In this document: positions 8,709 to 17,498 of the stretch, in pieces
Numbering within the stretch: the stretch's first letter is position 1
Layout: the number at the start of each line of letters is the position of its first letter
Notes under the pieces: model-generated
What the model was told of the DNA's origin: nothing
Databases searched by the model: none
Seen by the model: the letters and a program-made list of their open reading frames with translations, nothing else
DNA from: Murdochiella vaginalis
Lineage (GTDB): Bacteria > Bacillota > Clostridia > Tissierellales > Peptoniphilaceae
Direction of reading: 5' to 3'
Length of the DNA stretch: 64,000 bases
Assembly (NCBI RefSeq): GCF_900119705.1
Contig: NZ_LT632322.1
Location: 248,001 to 312,000, forward strand
Made by a program: the position numbers and the translations under genes

Positions 8709-8733
8709 TATTCGTATTACCTGAAAATGCTCC

Positions 8734-10188
8734 TTACGGGCGGATGCGCTGCTGGGTGCGTGCGAGAAGATCGTGCTTCATATCCCAGACGGCCAGGGAA
8801 AGGTCGACCTTGTATTCGTGCGGATTATCAAAACGCTTGTATTCTTCCCAAAGTGTGTCCAGTTCCTTTGCACAGTAGTCACGGCGCTCTTCCAGTGTTG
8901 GCAGATCGTACACCAACCGGCCATCCGAGAAGATGCGTTCTTTCATCTCACGCGCTACAAAGCTCTCCAACGTCATTCGCTTCCAGGTATAGACGGGATG
9001 GAAGAGCTCATAGGGCTTTTGATCGTCAATTTTCTCTTCCTTCATCGTGATGACGTCGGCCAGAGCCTTGCCGGTCGCCTTATCGTAAAGACGGTGAATG
9101 GTTTTGAAGCCCGGCGTGGTGATTTTTTCCACGTTTTCGGAAATTTTGATGCGCGGCTCAAATATGCCGTCCTTTTCCATGCCGACCAATTTATAGACCC
9201 CACCGAACACCGGCGCCGATTTCGAGGTAATGAGATTTTCACCGACGCCGAAGCTGTCAATTTTCGCGCCCTGTGCCAAAATATCCTCAATACGATATTC
9301 ATCTAACGAGTTGGAGGCGACGATTTTCGCCTCCGGATGACCGGATTCATCCAGCATAATGCGCGCCTTCTTGCTGAGATAGGCGATATCGCCGGAATCC
9401 AAGCGGATGCCGCCGGAGAGTCCCTTCGGTTTCAGGACTTCATCGAAAACACGAATGGCATTGGGAACGCCGCTGGAAAGGGTGTCATAGGTGTCCACTA
9501 AAAGGGTGGCATTGGTGGGATAAATTTCCGCATAGGCCTTGAAGGCTTCATATTCCGAAGGGAAGAGCTGCACCCAGGAATGCGCCATGGTACCCAGCGC
9601 CGGAACGCCGAAGCGCTGGTCGGAAAGCGTGTCGGCGGTTCCCACGCAGCCGGCAATATAGGCGGCACGAGCACCGAGCGTCGCGGCATCCGGACCTTGC
9701 GCACGACGGGATCCGAACTCCATGACGGGACGACCGTTGGCCGCCCGCACGATACGACTCGCTTTCGTCGCAATCAGCGACTGATGATTAACCAGCAACA
9801 GCAGCATCGTCTCAATGAGGCTGGTTTGGATCATGGGACCGCGCACGGTGATCAGCGGTTCGTTGGGAAAGACCACACTGCCGTCCGGCACACTCCATAC
9901 ATCACAGGAAAAACGCATGTCTTTCAGGTAATCTAAAAAGGCGTCGCTGAAAATATTTTTGCTACGCAAAAAGGCGATATCCTCTTCGCGAAAATGTAAA
10001 TTTCGCAGATACTCGATAACGGATTCCAGACCGGAAAAAACGGCAAACCCCGCCTGATCCGGATTTTCGCGATAATACAGGTCAAAGTAGCCGATCGTAT
10101 CCTTTAAACCGCGTTCAAAATAGCCATTCGCCATGGTCATTTCATAAAAATCGAAAAGCATGGCCAAATTTTCTTGCGAGCGTTTCAT
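8734..10188 (-). CDS. pncB: Nicotinate phosphoribosyltransferase
   Basis: This enzyme converts nicotinate and PRPP to nicotinate mononucleotide in NAD salvage. The 484-residue product has the family's N-terminal DFYEMTMANGYFERG segment, the central EFGSRRAQGPDAA motif and the phosphate-binding LDSGDIAYLSKKAR segment. The start at 10188 is chosen because CAGGAGG lies 5 bp upstream; an ORF extension to 10245 has no support. It is divergent from the HAD gene and convergent with pta. CinA upstream may act in the same NAD salvage network. Confidence 0.95.
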   Translation of the reverse strand: MKRSQENLAMLFDFYEMTMANGYFERGLKDTIGYFDLYYRENPDQAGFAVFSGLESVIEYLRNLHFREEDIAFLRSKNIFSDAFLDYLKDMRFSCDVWSVPDGSVVFPNEPLITVRGPMIQTSLIETMLLLLVNHQSLIATKASRIVRAANGRPVMEFGSRRAQGPDAATLGARAAYIAGCVGTADTLSDQRFGVPALGTMAHSWVQLFPSEYEAFKAYAEIYPTNATLLVDTYDTLSSGVPNAIRVFDEVLKPKGLSGGIRLDSGDIAYLSKKARIMLDESGHPEAKIVASNSLDEYRIEDILAQGAKIDSFGVGENLITSKSAPVFGGVYKLVGMEKDGIFEPRIKISENVEKITTPGFKTIHRLYDKATGKALADVITMKEEKIDDQKPYELFHPVYTWKRMTLESFVAREMKERIFSDGRLVYDLPTLEERRDYCAKELDTLWEEYKRFDNPHEYKVDLSLAVWDMKHDLLARTQQRIRP

Positions 10189-10243
10189 GGTTTCCTCCTG
10201 AGCACTACCGAGCGGAAAGCGGTTCCGCCTTTGTTTGCCTCTC

Positions 10244-10252
10244 ATTTTAGCA
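10244..10252 (-). promoter_or_regulatory. Candidate extended -10 for pncB
   Basis: On the minus strand TGCTAAAAT resembles an extended -10 (TGn plus TAAAAT), about 56 bp upstream of the pncB start. No clear -35 is seen. Confidence 0.4.
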
Positions 10253-10286
10253 CATTTGCTCGCATTCTAATTTGTTGTAGATTCGG

Positions 10287-10292
10287 TATAAT
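10287..10292 (+). promoter_or_regulatory. Candidate -10 for HAD phosphatase gene
   Basis: A perfect TATAAT lies 37 bp upstream of the TTG start. The -35 region at the right distance is weak, so this is a moderate call. Confidence 0.4.
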
Positions 10293-10328
10293 AATAAGAG
10301 CACACAAAGAAGAATTGGGAGGAAAACC

Positions 10329-10994
10329 TTGAAAACTGTCATCCTGTTCGATTTGGACGGCACGTTGCTCTATACACTGCCTTCCATTACGGCGGCCATG
10401 AATCGCACGCTGCAACGTTTCGGCTTGCGAGAGATCTCTTTAGAGCGCGTGCGGGAACTCGTCGGCAACAGCTCTCGCTATTTGGTGGAGCATGCAACGC
10501 AAGAAAGCGGCGCAAGCGGATGGACCTATGAACAAACCGAACACTTTCTGGACGCCTATAATGCCGATTATCTGGCGCATCCCATTGAAGGTACGACACC
10601 CTATCCGGGTACAGAGGCGCTGTTGGACGCCTTAAAAAAACAGGGAAAACAGATATGGGTCTACTCCAATAAGCCGGATGCGATTGTACACGAGGTGGTG
10701 AAGCATTTCTTCGGAGATCGTTTCGATTGCCTTCGCGGCTATCGGGAAGACACGCCGAGGAAACCGGATCCGGCAGGGGTATATGCCATGCTGAAGGAAA
10801 GTGGAAAACAGGTTACGGACGTTCTTTATGTTGGCGATAGTGAAGTGGATTGGAAAATGGCACAGGCGGCGGGCTTGGACATGCTTCTGCTTTCTTACGG
10901 TTTTCGTACCGAAGAGGAACTGCGACAAACGACGACGGCAACGTCATTTATTGCCACACCGGAGGCATTGGAGCGCGCTTTGTTGGAATCCTGA
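10329..10994 (+). CDS. HAD-superfamily phosphatase, phosphoglycolate phosphatase-like
   Basis: This 221-residue hydrolase has the nucleophile motif DLDGTLLYT at residues 8-16, a helical cap typical of subclass I, motif II around VYSNKPD and motif III/IV DSEVDWKMAQAAG near residue 170. It resembles Gph but substrate cannot be assigned. The start codon is TTG, supported by GGGAGGA 8 bp upstream. The last codons fall inside a three-copy tandem repeat, so the natural C-terminus may have been altered by repeat expansion. Confidence 0.85.
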   Translation: MKTVILFDLDGTLLYTLPSITAAMNRTLQRFGLREISLERVRELVGNSSRYLVEHATQESGASGWTYEQTEHFLDAYNADYLAHPIEGTTPYPGTEALLDALKKQGKQIWVYSNKPDAIVHEVVKHFFGDRFDCLRGYREDTPRKPDPAGVYAMLKESGKQVTDVLYVGDSEVDWKMAQAAGLDMLLLSYGFRTEEELRQTTTATSFIATPEALERALLES

Positions 10995-11073
10995 ACATTT
11001 TCCGGCGTGTGCTTTGCTGGAATCCTAAACCTTTGCGGCGTGCGCTTTGCTGGAATTCTAAACATTTGCCGGA
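10975..11073 (+). repeat. Three tandem copies of a 33-34-bp repeat at the 3' end of the HAD gene
   Basis: Units beginning GCTTTG(C/T)TGGAAT occur at 10977, 11011 and 11044, spaced 34 and 33 bp apart. The first unit encodes the final Leu-Leu-Glu-Ser and stop of the phosphatase; the next two are non-coding. They differ by a few substitutions. Confidence 0.85.
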
Positions 11074-11121
11074 ATTCGAAAAAGAAGAGCACCATAACAC
11101 CGGAACAAGAGAGGAGTCACG

Positions 11122-11460
11122 ATGAGCTGGTTTCATCCTTTGCTGGAGTACACCGTTTTCGGTGTAGAATTAATAGCGTATGTGGTAATTGCTACTTCGC
11201 TGGTGCGTTGCCTCTATGAGGTGATTGTCGTCGATCGCTGCAACATCCGTAAGTTTCACGATCACGAGACGCTGCCCGACGGCGTAGCGGCAGCGCTGGA
11301 GTTTTTAATGGCGGCGGAAGTGTTAAAAACCATGGTGGCCTTTCAACTCAAGGACATGCTCTTGTTGTCGATGCTTATCGCACTGCGCGTGTTCTTAAGT
11401 TATGTATTACGACGTCGCCGCTTGGAAAAGAAAGAAGGAGATCAGAATGAAAAAAATTGA
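11122..11460 (+). CDS. DUF1622 family membrane protein
   Basis: A 112-residue hydrophobic protein with about three membrane segments (residues ~8-32, 55-75, 78-98). It carries the DUF1622 pattern of a central AAALEFLMAAEVLKTMV helix and a following ALRVFLSYVL helix. Function is unknown. The ATG follows GAGGAG. It overlaps the thioredoxin gene by 14 bp, so the DUF1622, trxA and reductase genes probably form one operon, but a redox role is only suggested by context. Confidence 0.8.
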   Translation: MSWFHPLLEYTVFGVELIAYVVIATSLVRCLYEVIVVDRCNIRKFHDHETLPDGVAAALEFLMAAEVLKTMVAFQLKDMLLLSMLIALRVFLSYVLRRRRLEKKEGDQNEKN

Positions 11461-11755
11461 TGCGCAAGAATTTCGCACCCTCGTTTTAGAGAGAAAGGGT
11501 GTATGCCTGGTGGACTTTACCGCAACGTGGTGCGGTCCTTGCCAGATGCTGGCTCCCGTTCTGGAAGAAATCAGTGCCGCTGGCCATACGGTATATACGG
11601 TCGATGTGGATGAAGAAGGTCCGTTGGCTATGGAATATCGCGTTTCCGGCGTCCCGACGATGGTGTTTTTTAAGGACGGAGAAAAGAAGGAACAGCTGGT
11701 CGGGCTGACACCGAAGCAGACGATTCTGGATAAATTGGCCTACTATGAAAACTGA
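11447..11755 (+). CDS. trxA: Thioredoxin
   Basis: This 102-residue thioredoxin has the active site WCGPC at residues 28-32 and the cis-proline segment VSGVPTMVFF near residue 70. It reduces protein disulfides. The start at 11447 is supported by AAGGAG 6 bp upstream; the longer frame from 11402 lies within DUF1622 and has no site. It overlaps the downstream reductase-like gene by 11 bp, consistent with a thioredoxin and its reductase made together. Confidence 0.95.
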   Translation: MKKIDAQEFRTLVLERKGVCLVDFTATWCGPCQMLAPVLEEISAAGHTVYTVDVDEEGPLAMEYRVSGVPTMVFFKDGEKKEQLVGLTPKQTILDKLAYYEN

Positions 11756-12692
11756 TTTGTCGGCATCGATGGGCGTTCCTGTATCGAAAACGAACAACGA
11801 GCGCGCGGGATCACCCGAGCAGGCTCTATACGATGTTGCCGTGGTCGGAAGCGGCCCTGCCGGCCTTTCCGCTGCACTGAATGCGGCCATTCGACAAAAG
11901 TCCGTCGTGCTCTTTGGCGCCTCGCGTAGCGAACGTCTGTTGCAGACGGAATCGGTCGAAAATTATTTGGGCCTTCCCGGAGAATCGGGAGAAACGCTGC
12001 TGGATAAATTTTTAGCGCATGTTCGGCAATATCCCGACATTGTCCGTCGTCAGGAAAATGTGCAGATCATCTATGACATGGGGGAAGCCATCGGGTTGCT
12101 TCTTGCTGAAAACGAAATTATTCGGGCCAGAAGCGTGATCCTGGCAACCGGGGTCAACTTTGGCACACCGCTTCCGGGGGAAGAAAAATTCCTGGGAAAG
12201 GGCGTCGGATACTGCGCGACGTGCGATGCGGCACTCTATAAGGATCGCCCCGTTGTGGTCGTTGGCTATAATGAAGAAGCGATAACGGAGGTGAACTTCA
12301 TTGCCGAAATGGCGTCCTCCGTCGTATTTGTCAATTGTACCGGGCGGGAATACTCCCTTGCGAAAGGCGTTCAGGAAATTCGACAGAAACCGCTGGAAAT
12401 CCTGGGCGACGATCGCGCCCGTGCGCTGCGTCTGGAAGAAGAGGTGTTGGAAGCGGACGGATTTTTCCTCCTGCGCGATGCACGGGCGGCGGATGCGCTG
12501 GTGCCGGGCATTGCCCTGGAGGGGCGACACGTCGCGGTCGATCGGAATATGGCAACCAACCTTCCGGGGATTTTTGCCGCAGGGGATCTCGTCGGAACGC
12601 CGTATCAGATTAACGTAGCCTGTGGACGTGGGCAGATTGCCGGGCTTGCGGCGGCACGCTATGCCACCATGCGTTCGGCAAGCGTAAAATAG
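11745..12692 (+). CDS. Thioredoxin reductase-like flavoprotein, NADPH motif absent
   Basis: This 315-residue flavoprotein has the FAD motif VVGSGPAGLSAA near residues 33-44 and the redox pair CATC at 157-160, as in low-molecular-weight thioredoxin reductases. The second nucleotide-binding region reads VVVVGYNEEAITE (170-182) and lacks both the GGGxSA motif and the HRRxxFR motif that bind NADPH. That pattern is known from ferredoxin-dependent flavin thioredoxin reductases of clostridia, so ferredoxin is the likelier donor (inference). A ~28-residue N-terminal extension precedes the FAD domain. It overlaps trxA. Confidence 0.85.
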   Translation: MKTDLSASMGVPVSKTNNERAGSPEQALYDVAVVGSGPAGLSAALNAAIRQKSVVLFGASRSERLLQTESVENYLGLPGESGETLLDKFLAHVRQYPDIVRRQENVQIIYDMGEAIGLLLAENEIIRARSVILATGVNFGTPLPGEEKFLGKGVGYCATCDAALYKDRPVVVVGYNEEAITEVNFIAEMASSVVFVNCTGREYSLAKGVQEIRQKPLEILGDDRARALRLEEEVLEADGFFLLRDARAADALVPGIALEGRHVAVDRNMATNLPGIFAAGDLVGTPYQINVACGRGQIAGLAAARYATMRSASVK

Positions 12693-12791
12693 ACTGCTTC
12701 ACCGCCTCCGGAATTGATCCGGGACGGATGAAATCGAAAAAGAGCTTTGCACCGTTTGAAAAGGAACCGAGCGAAGAGGGAAAGGAAACCA

Positions 12792-13661
12792 ATGGCCATC
12801 CGAATTATTATAGATTCCGCCAGTGACTACACAAAAGAAGAAGCAGAGCGCGAAGGAATGCTTTTCGTGCCCATGGGCGTCGCCTTCGAGGAAGACGCTT
12901 ATCTTGACGGCGTCAATTTGACCAAAGAAGAATTCTATAACCGGTTGATCGAGCGGGGAGAGAACCCCGTGAGCAGCCAGCCTTCGCCACAGCATCTGAT
13001 GGAAGCCTTTCAAACCGTTGTGGATGCCGGAGATTACGGCATTCTGCTCACCATGGGAAGCTCTCTCTCGGGGACGTATCAAACGGCAAAATTGATCGCC
13101 GACGAGTATGACGGCAGAATCGCCGTCATAGATTCCGAGACCATTTCGGTGGCGGAGCGCCTTTTGGCGCGCACGGCAATTCAAATTGCCCGGGAAGCTT
13201 CCTCACTGGAGGAAGCGGTAGAGGCGATTCGCGACAAAATACGCCATCTTTATTTCTTTGGTTACATGGATCAATTGGAATACCTGAAGCGTGGCGGACG
13301 CATTTCGCCGGCGATGAACTTTATGGCAAATCTCTTTTCCGTGAAGGCGATTATCTACATTTACAACAATACGTTTGAACTGTATAAACGCGCACGGGGA
13401 AAGCAAAAGGGATGGATGGAACTGGCCAAAATTTTGCGCGAAAAAGCGGGAATTGAGCGGGATAGCGTGCTCTTCGGCTATACCGGACACAGCGATCGCT
13501 ACCCGAAGGAATTTATGCGGCAATATCCCGAGCTTGCCGTTTCGGAAGAGAATATTTTTCCCATCGGCCCCACTATCGGCACCCATGCCGGCCCCGGAGC
13601 GCTTGCCGTGGCTTTTTTTGCCGATCCGGATGACGAATTGGGAAATAGAACGCGCGAGTAA
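12792..13661 (+). CDS. DegV family fatty-acid-binding protein
   Basis: A 289-residue DegV/FakB-type protein. The N-terminal IRIIIDSASDYTKEEAE start, the SSLSGTYQTAK lipid-headgroup loop near residue 95 and the GTHAGPGALAVAFF segment near the C-terminus are characteristic. Such proteins bind fatty acids, some as FakB partners of the fatty-acid kinase FakA. No FakA gene is nearby. The ATG at 12792 follows AAAGGAAACC; the in-frame start at 12747 is unsupported. Confidence 0.88.
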   Translation: MAIRIIIDSASDYTKEEAEREGMLFVPMGVAFEEDAYLDGVNLTKEEFYNRLIERGENPVSSQPSPQHLMEAFQTVVDAGDYGILLTMGSSLSGTYQTAKLIADEYDGRIAVIDSETISVAERLLARTAIQIAREASSLEEAVEAIRDKIRHLYFFGYMDQLEYLKRGGRISPAMNFMANLFSVKAIIYIYNNTFELYKRARGKQKGWMELAKILREKAGIERDSVLFGYTGHSDRYPKEFMRQYPELAVSEENIFPIGPTIGTHAGPGALAVAFFADPDDELGNRTRE

Positions 13662-13750
13662 GAAAATCCGGAAGAGGAAAGCGCAACAAGTGCAACAGGC
13701 GCAATAAACGTAATAAACGCGATAAGCACAACAGGGAAAAAGGAGACGCT

Positions 13751-15139
13751 ATGCAGGAAAAATTTGTTCCGACGAGCCAAATGCGTATGGAAAAGGACGC
13801 ACTGGGCGAAGTTCCGGTGCCGGAAACGGCGTATTGGGGCGCACAGACGGAAAGAAGCCGGCACCATTTCCCGACCGATGGGGGAACCATGCCGTTGGAA
13901 GTCATTTACGCGTTGGCGCGCATTAAAAAAGCGGCAGCCGAGGTCAACGTAATGCTCGGCGTGCTGGATGAACGGCGTTCCGCACTGATTGAAAGAGTTT
14001 GTGACGAAATTCTACAGGGAACCTTGGACACGCATTTTCCACTTTCCATCTGGCAAACCGGAAGCGGCACACAAACCAATATGAATGTGAACGAAGTGAT
14101 TGCCCATAGGGGGAACGCTTTGGCGGGGGAAAACCTTCTGCATCCCAATGATCATGTGAATCGTTCCCAGAGCTCCAATGACGTGTTTCCGAGCGCCATG
14201 CACATCGCCGCACGGGAACTGGCAGAGCGGCGGTTGTTGCCTGCGCTGGATGCGTTAATCGACGCCTTTCGCCGAAAAGAAGAGGAGCTTTGCGCGGTCA
14301 TTAAAACGGGACGCACGCACTTGCAGGATGCCACGCCGTTAACGGCGGCGCAGGAGATTTCCGCCTGGCGGGTGGCGCTGGAAGAAAATGAAAAAGCCAT
14401 TCGCAAAGCCGCAGAGGAACTGGGCGCGCTTCCGCTCGGCGGAACGGCCGTCGGTACCGGGTTGAATGCACCGAAAGGATATGATCAAGCGATGTGCAAG
14501 GCCCTGTCGTCACAGCTGGACCTGGAATTTACGCCGCTGCAGAACAAGTTTTACGGGCTTTCCATGAAGTCGCCGCTACACCGTTTCCATGGCGCCCTCA
14601 AAGCGCTGGCGGCGGATTTGAATAAGATTGCCAACGATATTCGCTTTTTATCCTGCGGGCCGCGTTGCGGCATCGGGGAATATCGCATTCCGGCCAATGA
14701 GCCGGGAAGCTCGATCATGCCCGGAAAAGTGAATCCGACCCAGGTCGAGTCGCTGACGATGATCGCTTTGCAGGTCATGGGCAATGATGTGGCGGTGGGC
14801 ATGGCGGCAGCTTCCGGACAGATGCAGCTGAACACCTACATGCCGCTGATCATTCATAATGTGCTGACGTCGACACGCCTGCTGGCCGGCGGCATGGATT
14901 GTTTCCGTCAATTCCTGGTGGAGGGCCTTGAGGCAGATGCGACGCAGATGACGCATCTTCTTACGCAGTCGCTGATGCTGGTGACGGCTCTTGCGCCGCA
15001 CATCGGTTACGACGCAGCTTCGACCATTGCTCATACCGCCCATGAGCGCGGAATGACGCTAAAGGAAGCGGCACTGGAAAGCGGCTTGGTGACGAGCGAG
15101 GAGTATGACCGCCTTGTGGATCCGGCCAAAATGGTGTAG
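13751..15139 (+). CDS. fumC: Class II fumarate hydratase
   Basis: This oxygen-stable fumarase interconverts fumarate and malate. The 462-residue length is normal. The fumarate lyase signature GSSIMPGKVNP starts near residue 318, and the GSGTQTNMNVNEVI segment is near residue 103. The start follows AAAAGGAGACGCT. It stands alone with a terminator downstream. Its role could be in aspartate/fumarate metabolism, but no other cycle genes are in view. Confidence 0.95.
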   Translation: MQEKFVPTSQMRMEKDALGEVPVPETAYWGAQTERSRHHFPTDGGTMPLEVIYALARIKKAAAEVNVMLGVLDERRSALIERVCDEILQGTLDTHFPLSIWQTGSGTQTNMNVNEVIAHRGNALAGENLLHPNDHVNRSQSSNDVFPSAMHIAARELAERRLLPALDALIDAFRRKEEELCAVIKTGRTHLQDATPLTAAQEISAWRVALEENEKAIRKAAEELGALPLGGTAVGTGLNAPKGYDQAMCKALSSQLDLEFTPLQNKFYGLSMKSPLHRFHGALKALAADLNKIANDIRFLSCGPRCGIGEYRIPANEPGSSIMPGKVNPTQVESLTMIALQVMGNDVAVGMAAASGQMQLNTYMPLIIHNVLTSTRLLAGGMDCFRQFLVEGLEADATQMTHLLTQSLMLVTALAPHIGYDAASTIAHTAHERGMTLKEAALESGLVTSEEYDRLVDPAKMV

Positions 15140-15174
15140 GGTAGCGTGTCATCGAACGCCATATAATATGGAAA

Positions 15175-15204
15175 AAACGCCACGGCCGATTTGCCGTGGC
15201 GTTT
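15175..15204. terminator. Terminator between fumC and the glycosyltransferase gene
   Basis: AAACGCCACGGC (15175-15186) pairs with GCCGTGGCGTTT (15193-15204) across a 6-nt loop. Symmetric A and T tracts make it usable from both convergent genes. Confidence 0.87.
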
Positions 15205-15256
15205 ACTCGTTAGTAGGGAAAGCCGTTCGCGCCCGGTGTCGGGCTCTATAAACTTT

Positions 15257-16309
15257 CTATTTGCTTTCAAAAAAAGTCTTGCCGCGTTTTCCATCGTATT
15301 TCTCATAAATGCGGTGATAATAGTCCACCCATTTTTCCGCAATGGAAGGTTCCGAATAATCCTGCGCAATTTTTGCAGAGGAACGCTGCGCATCGGCGTA
15401 GAAGGCAGGATCCGTTGACAAGTGAAGCAGAAGATCGGCAAAGGAGGCGTTGTCGTTCGCGCGCAGGTAATCCGTAAAATAAATGACACGATAGAGATCC
15501 AAATCGCGCAGCACAATGGGCAGACCGGCATGCACGGCCTCCATGACCGCCATCGGAAAGAGCTCGGCATACGAGGGCATAAACAGCACATTCATCGCGT
15601 TATAGAGCGCATTCATCTCATCCCGCGGAACAATGTCCAGAAAATGGACATTTTCCGGGGGATTTTCCATGCGGCCCTTTAAATCTTTATAGCCGTCCGT
15701 AAAGGCGCCGAAGGAAAAGCCACCGGCCCAATAAAACTGCAGCGTGGGGCAGCGTTCGGCCACATCCAGAAAATCGGCAACGCCCTTTCGCGTCTGAACC
15801 TGACCAACCGAAATCACGTTAAAGGCTTCTGCATCAATGCCGTAACGATCATAGATGAGCGGATGCTCACCGCGCGCCGGACGAAAAGCCGAGGAATCCA
15901 CCACATTGGGCATGTAGGTGATGACTTCACGAGACAGCCCATATTCTTCCAGGGCGTCGATAAAGTAGGGATTGACGACCACGAGCTCGTCAGCGCTTTT
16001 ATACATTTGCATAACATAGCTGCTAAAGAGCTTATCGAAGGGCGGCGTAATCTGGATGCTGCCTTCCAGCGTATCCGGCAGAAAATGCACGTGCATGACG
16101 ACGGGCGTTTTGGAGGCAAGCATCTGGGCGTAACTCAAAGGATGCACCGTGTGTACATGGGTGATATCGGCCTTTTTTGCCGTATTGCGTTGAATGCGCA
16201 AGTCATCATGCGCACGGGTTTCTAAGAGATGAATCAGTTCATTGGTTGCGGACCCGACGCCTTGCCCTGCGACGTTGTTACCGGGGGTGACCATGTTGAT
16301 GGTGAGCAT
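15257..16309 (-). CDS. Family 4-type glycosyltransferase (glycolipid synthase-like)
   Basis: A 350-residue GT-B glycosyltransferase. It starts MLTINMVTPGNNVAGQGV, an N-terminal donor loop style seen in diacylglycerol glucosyltransferases of Firmicutes. It has VISVGQVQTRKG in the middle and an E-x7-E motif in AELFPMAVMEAVHAGLP. Membrane glycolipid or lipoteichoic-acid anchor synthesis is a reasonable guess, not proven. Start 16309 is fixed by AAGGAGG 6 bp upstream; a longer frame to 16396 is not supported. Confidence 0.85.
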   Translation of the reverse strand: MLTINMVTPGNNVAGQGVGSATNELIHLLETRAHDDLRIQRNTAKKADITHVHTVHPLSYAQMLASKTPVVMHVHFLPDTLEGSIQITPPFDKLFSSYVMQMYKSADELVVVNPYFIDALEEYGLSREVITYMPNVVDSSAFRPARGEHPLIYDRYGIDAEAFNVISVGQVQTRKGVADFLDVAERCPTLQFYWAGGFSFGAFTDGYKDLKGRMENPPENVHFLDIVPRDEMNALYNAMNVLFMPSYAELFPMAVMEAVHAGLPIVLRDLDLYRVIYFTDYLRANDNASFADLLLHLSTDPAFYADAQRSSAKIAQDYSEPSIAEKWVDYYHRIYEKYDGKRGKTFFESK

Positions 16310-16688
16310 GTTTCCTCCTTCTCGGGATAACCGGGAAACGACAGAGGGGAGGAAGCTCGTCCCTCGTCGGCTCGTGTGGGATATTTTCTTCAGCATAGGC
16401 GTTCGGCATGGTCAAATTGTGAAGAAAACGAACAGAGCATCCCTGCTTGACGACAGGAGGAGAACAGAGTACGCTATGCGTGGTCAAAAAAGACGTCGTT
16501 AGACGTTCTTTTGACAAATAAGTTTTATGGTTTGATCAAGACAGAAGAATAGACGGATTACCCGATGTCGGGAAGGATGGAGGGCTTGACAAGAAAGCGT
16601 TTTTCCTTCATCCTAAAGTATAGAAGAGTAGATGGGGGAGTAGCGGATTTTGAAAGCGGCCTCCATTTGTCATGTAGACAGGATGAAT
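16310..16688. other. Gene-free spacer between glycosyltransferase and murI
   Basis: 379 bp without a recognised gene between divergent genes. An imperfect inverted repeat lies at 16482-16515 (GTCAAAAAAGACGTC against GACGTTCTTTTGAC), whose right arm ends in a TTGAC that could belong to a -35 element. A second TTGACA is at 16586-16591. Neither has a good -10 at 17 bp, so I do not call a promoter. Confidence 0.5.
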
Positions 16689-17498
16689 ATGAAACGACCC
16701 ATTGGTTTTTTTGATAGCGGCGTAGGCGGCTTCTCCGTGTTGCGTCGCGCCATGGAAACCGTGCATAGGCCCATGACATACATTGGGGATACCAAGCGTA
16801 TGCCATATGGATTGCGGACTCCGCAGGAAGTGGAGGCGTTCACCATCCAGTGCCTTCACGAATTGGAAAAACAGAATCCCGTTGCTGCCGTGATTGCTTG
16901 TAACACAGCGACGGTTTTTGCCTTGCAACATGCTAAGGAAACGTTCTCTTTCCCGGTCATCGGCGTGATTGACCCGGCATGTCGCTATGCGGTTCAGGCT
17001 TCACGAACCAAAAAAATCGCGCTACTGGCAACCCGGGCTACAGTGCTTAGTGGCAGCTACCAAAAGGCCTTGGAAGACATGGATCCTTCCGTGGAAGTGA
17101 TCAGCTGTGAAACTTCGGATTTGGTGGTGGCCATTGAGCATGGGCATTTTGATGATGAAACAGCGGAGAAACTCATTGGTCAGTATTTGGATCAGATTGC
17201 TTCTTTTCCGTATGACACGCTGATTCTCGGCTGTACGCATCTTCCCCTAGCGCTCCCGATTTTCCGGAAATTTTTTCCGGAGGGAAGCGGCGTCACTCTT
17301 GTTGATCCTGCGGAACCTACGCTGAATGAAATTCTGCGCGTTGTTCCAAAGGCATCCACAGAAGAGGGGAGTATCGAGTTTTTGGCAACCGGTGACGTTG
17401 CCGCGTTTCAACAAGTCGCCGAACGCTTTTTGGATTTGTCCGGTCGACAGGTCAACTTCAAGCAATTGAATGTTGAGTCTATGGGAGGGATGAAATGA
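16689..17498 (+). CDS. murI: Glutamate racemase
   Basis: MurI makes D-glutamate for peptidoglycan. The 269-residue product has the opening IGFFDSGVGGFSVL and the two catalytic cysteines in ACNTAT and GCTHLPL. The preferred start is ATG 16689, close behind AGGA; ATG 16683 and a TTG at 16650 behind GGGGGAG are alternatives. The stop overlaps the glutamate dehydrogenase start by 4 bp (ATGA), so supply and use of glutamate are translationally linked. Confidence 0.94.
   Translation: MKRPIGFFDSGVGGFSVLRRAMETVHRPMTYIGDTKRMPYGLRTPQEVEAFTIQCLHELEKQNPVAAVIACNTATVFALQHAKETFSFPVIGVIDPACRYAVQASRTKKIALLATRATVLSGSYQKALEDMDPSVEVISCETSDLVVAIEHGHFDDETAEKLIGQYLDQIASFPYDTLILGCTHLPLALPIFRKFFPEGSGVTLVDPAEPTLNEILRVVPKASTEEGSIEFLATGDVAAFQQVAERFLDLSGRQVNFKQLNVESMGGMK

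Noticed and set aside
16510-16620. TTGACA-type promoters before murI (16511 and 16586)
   Set aside because: Neither has a reasonable -10 at 16-18 bp.
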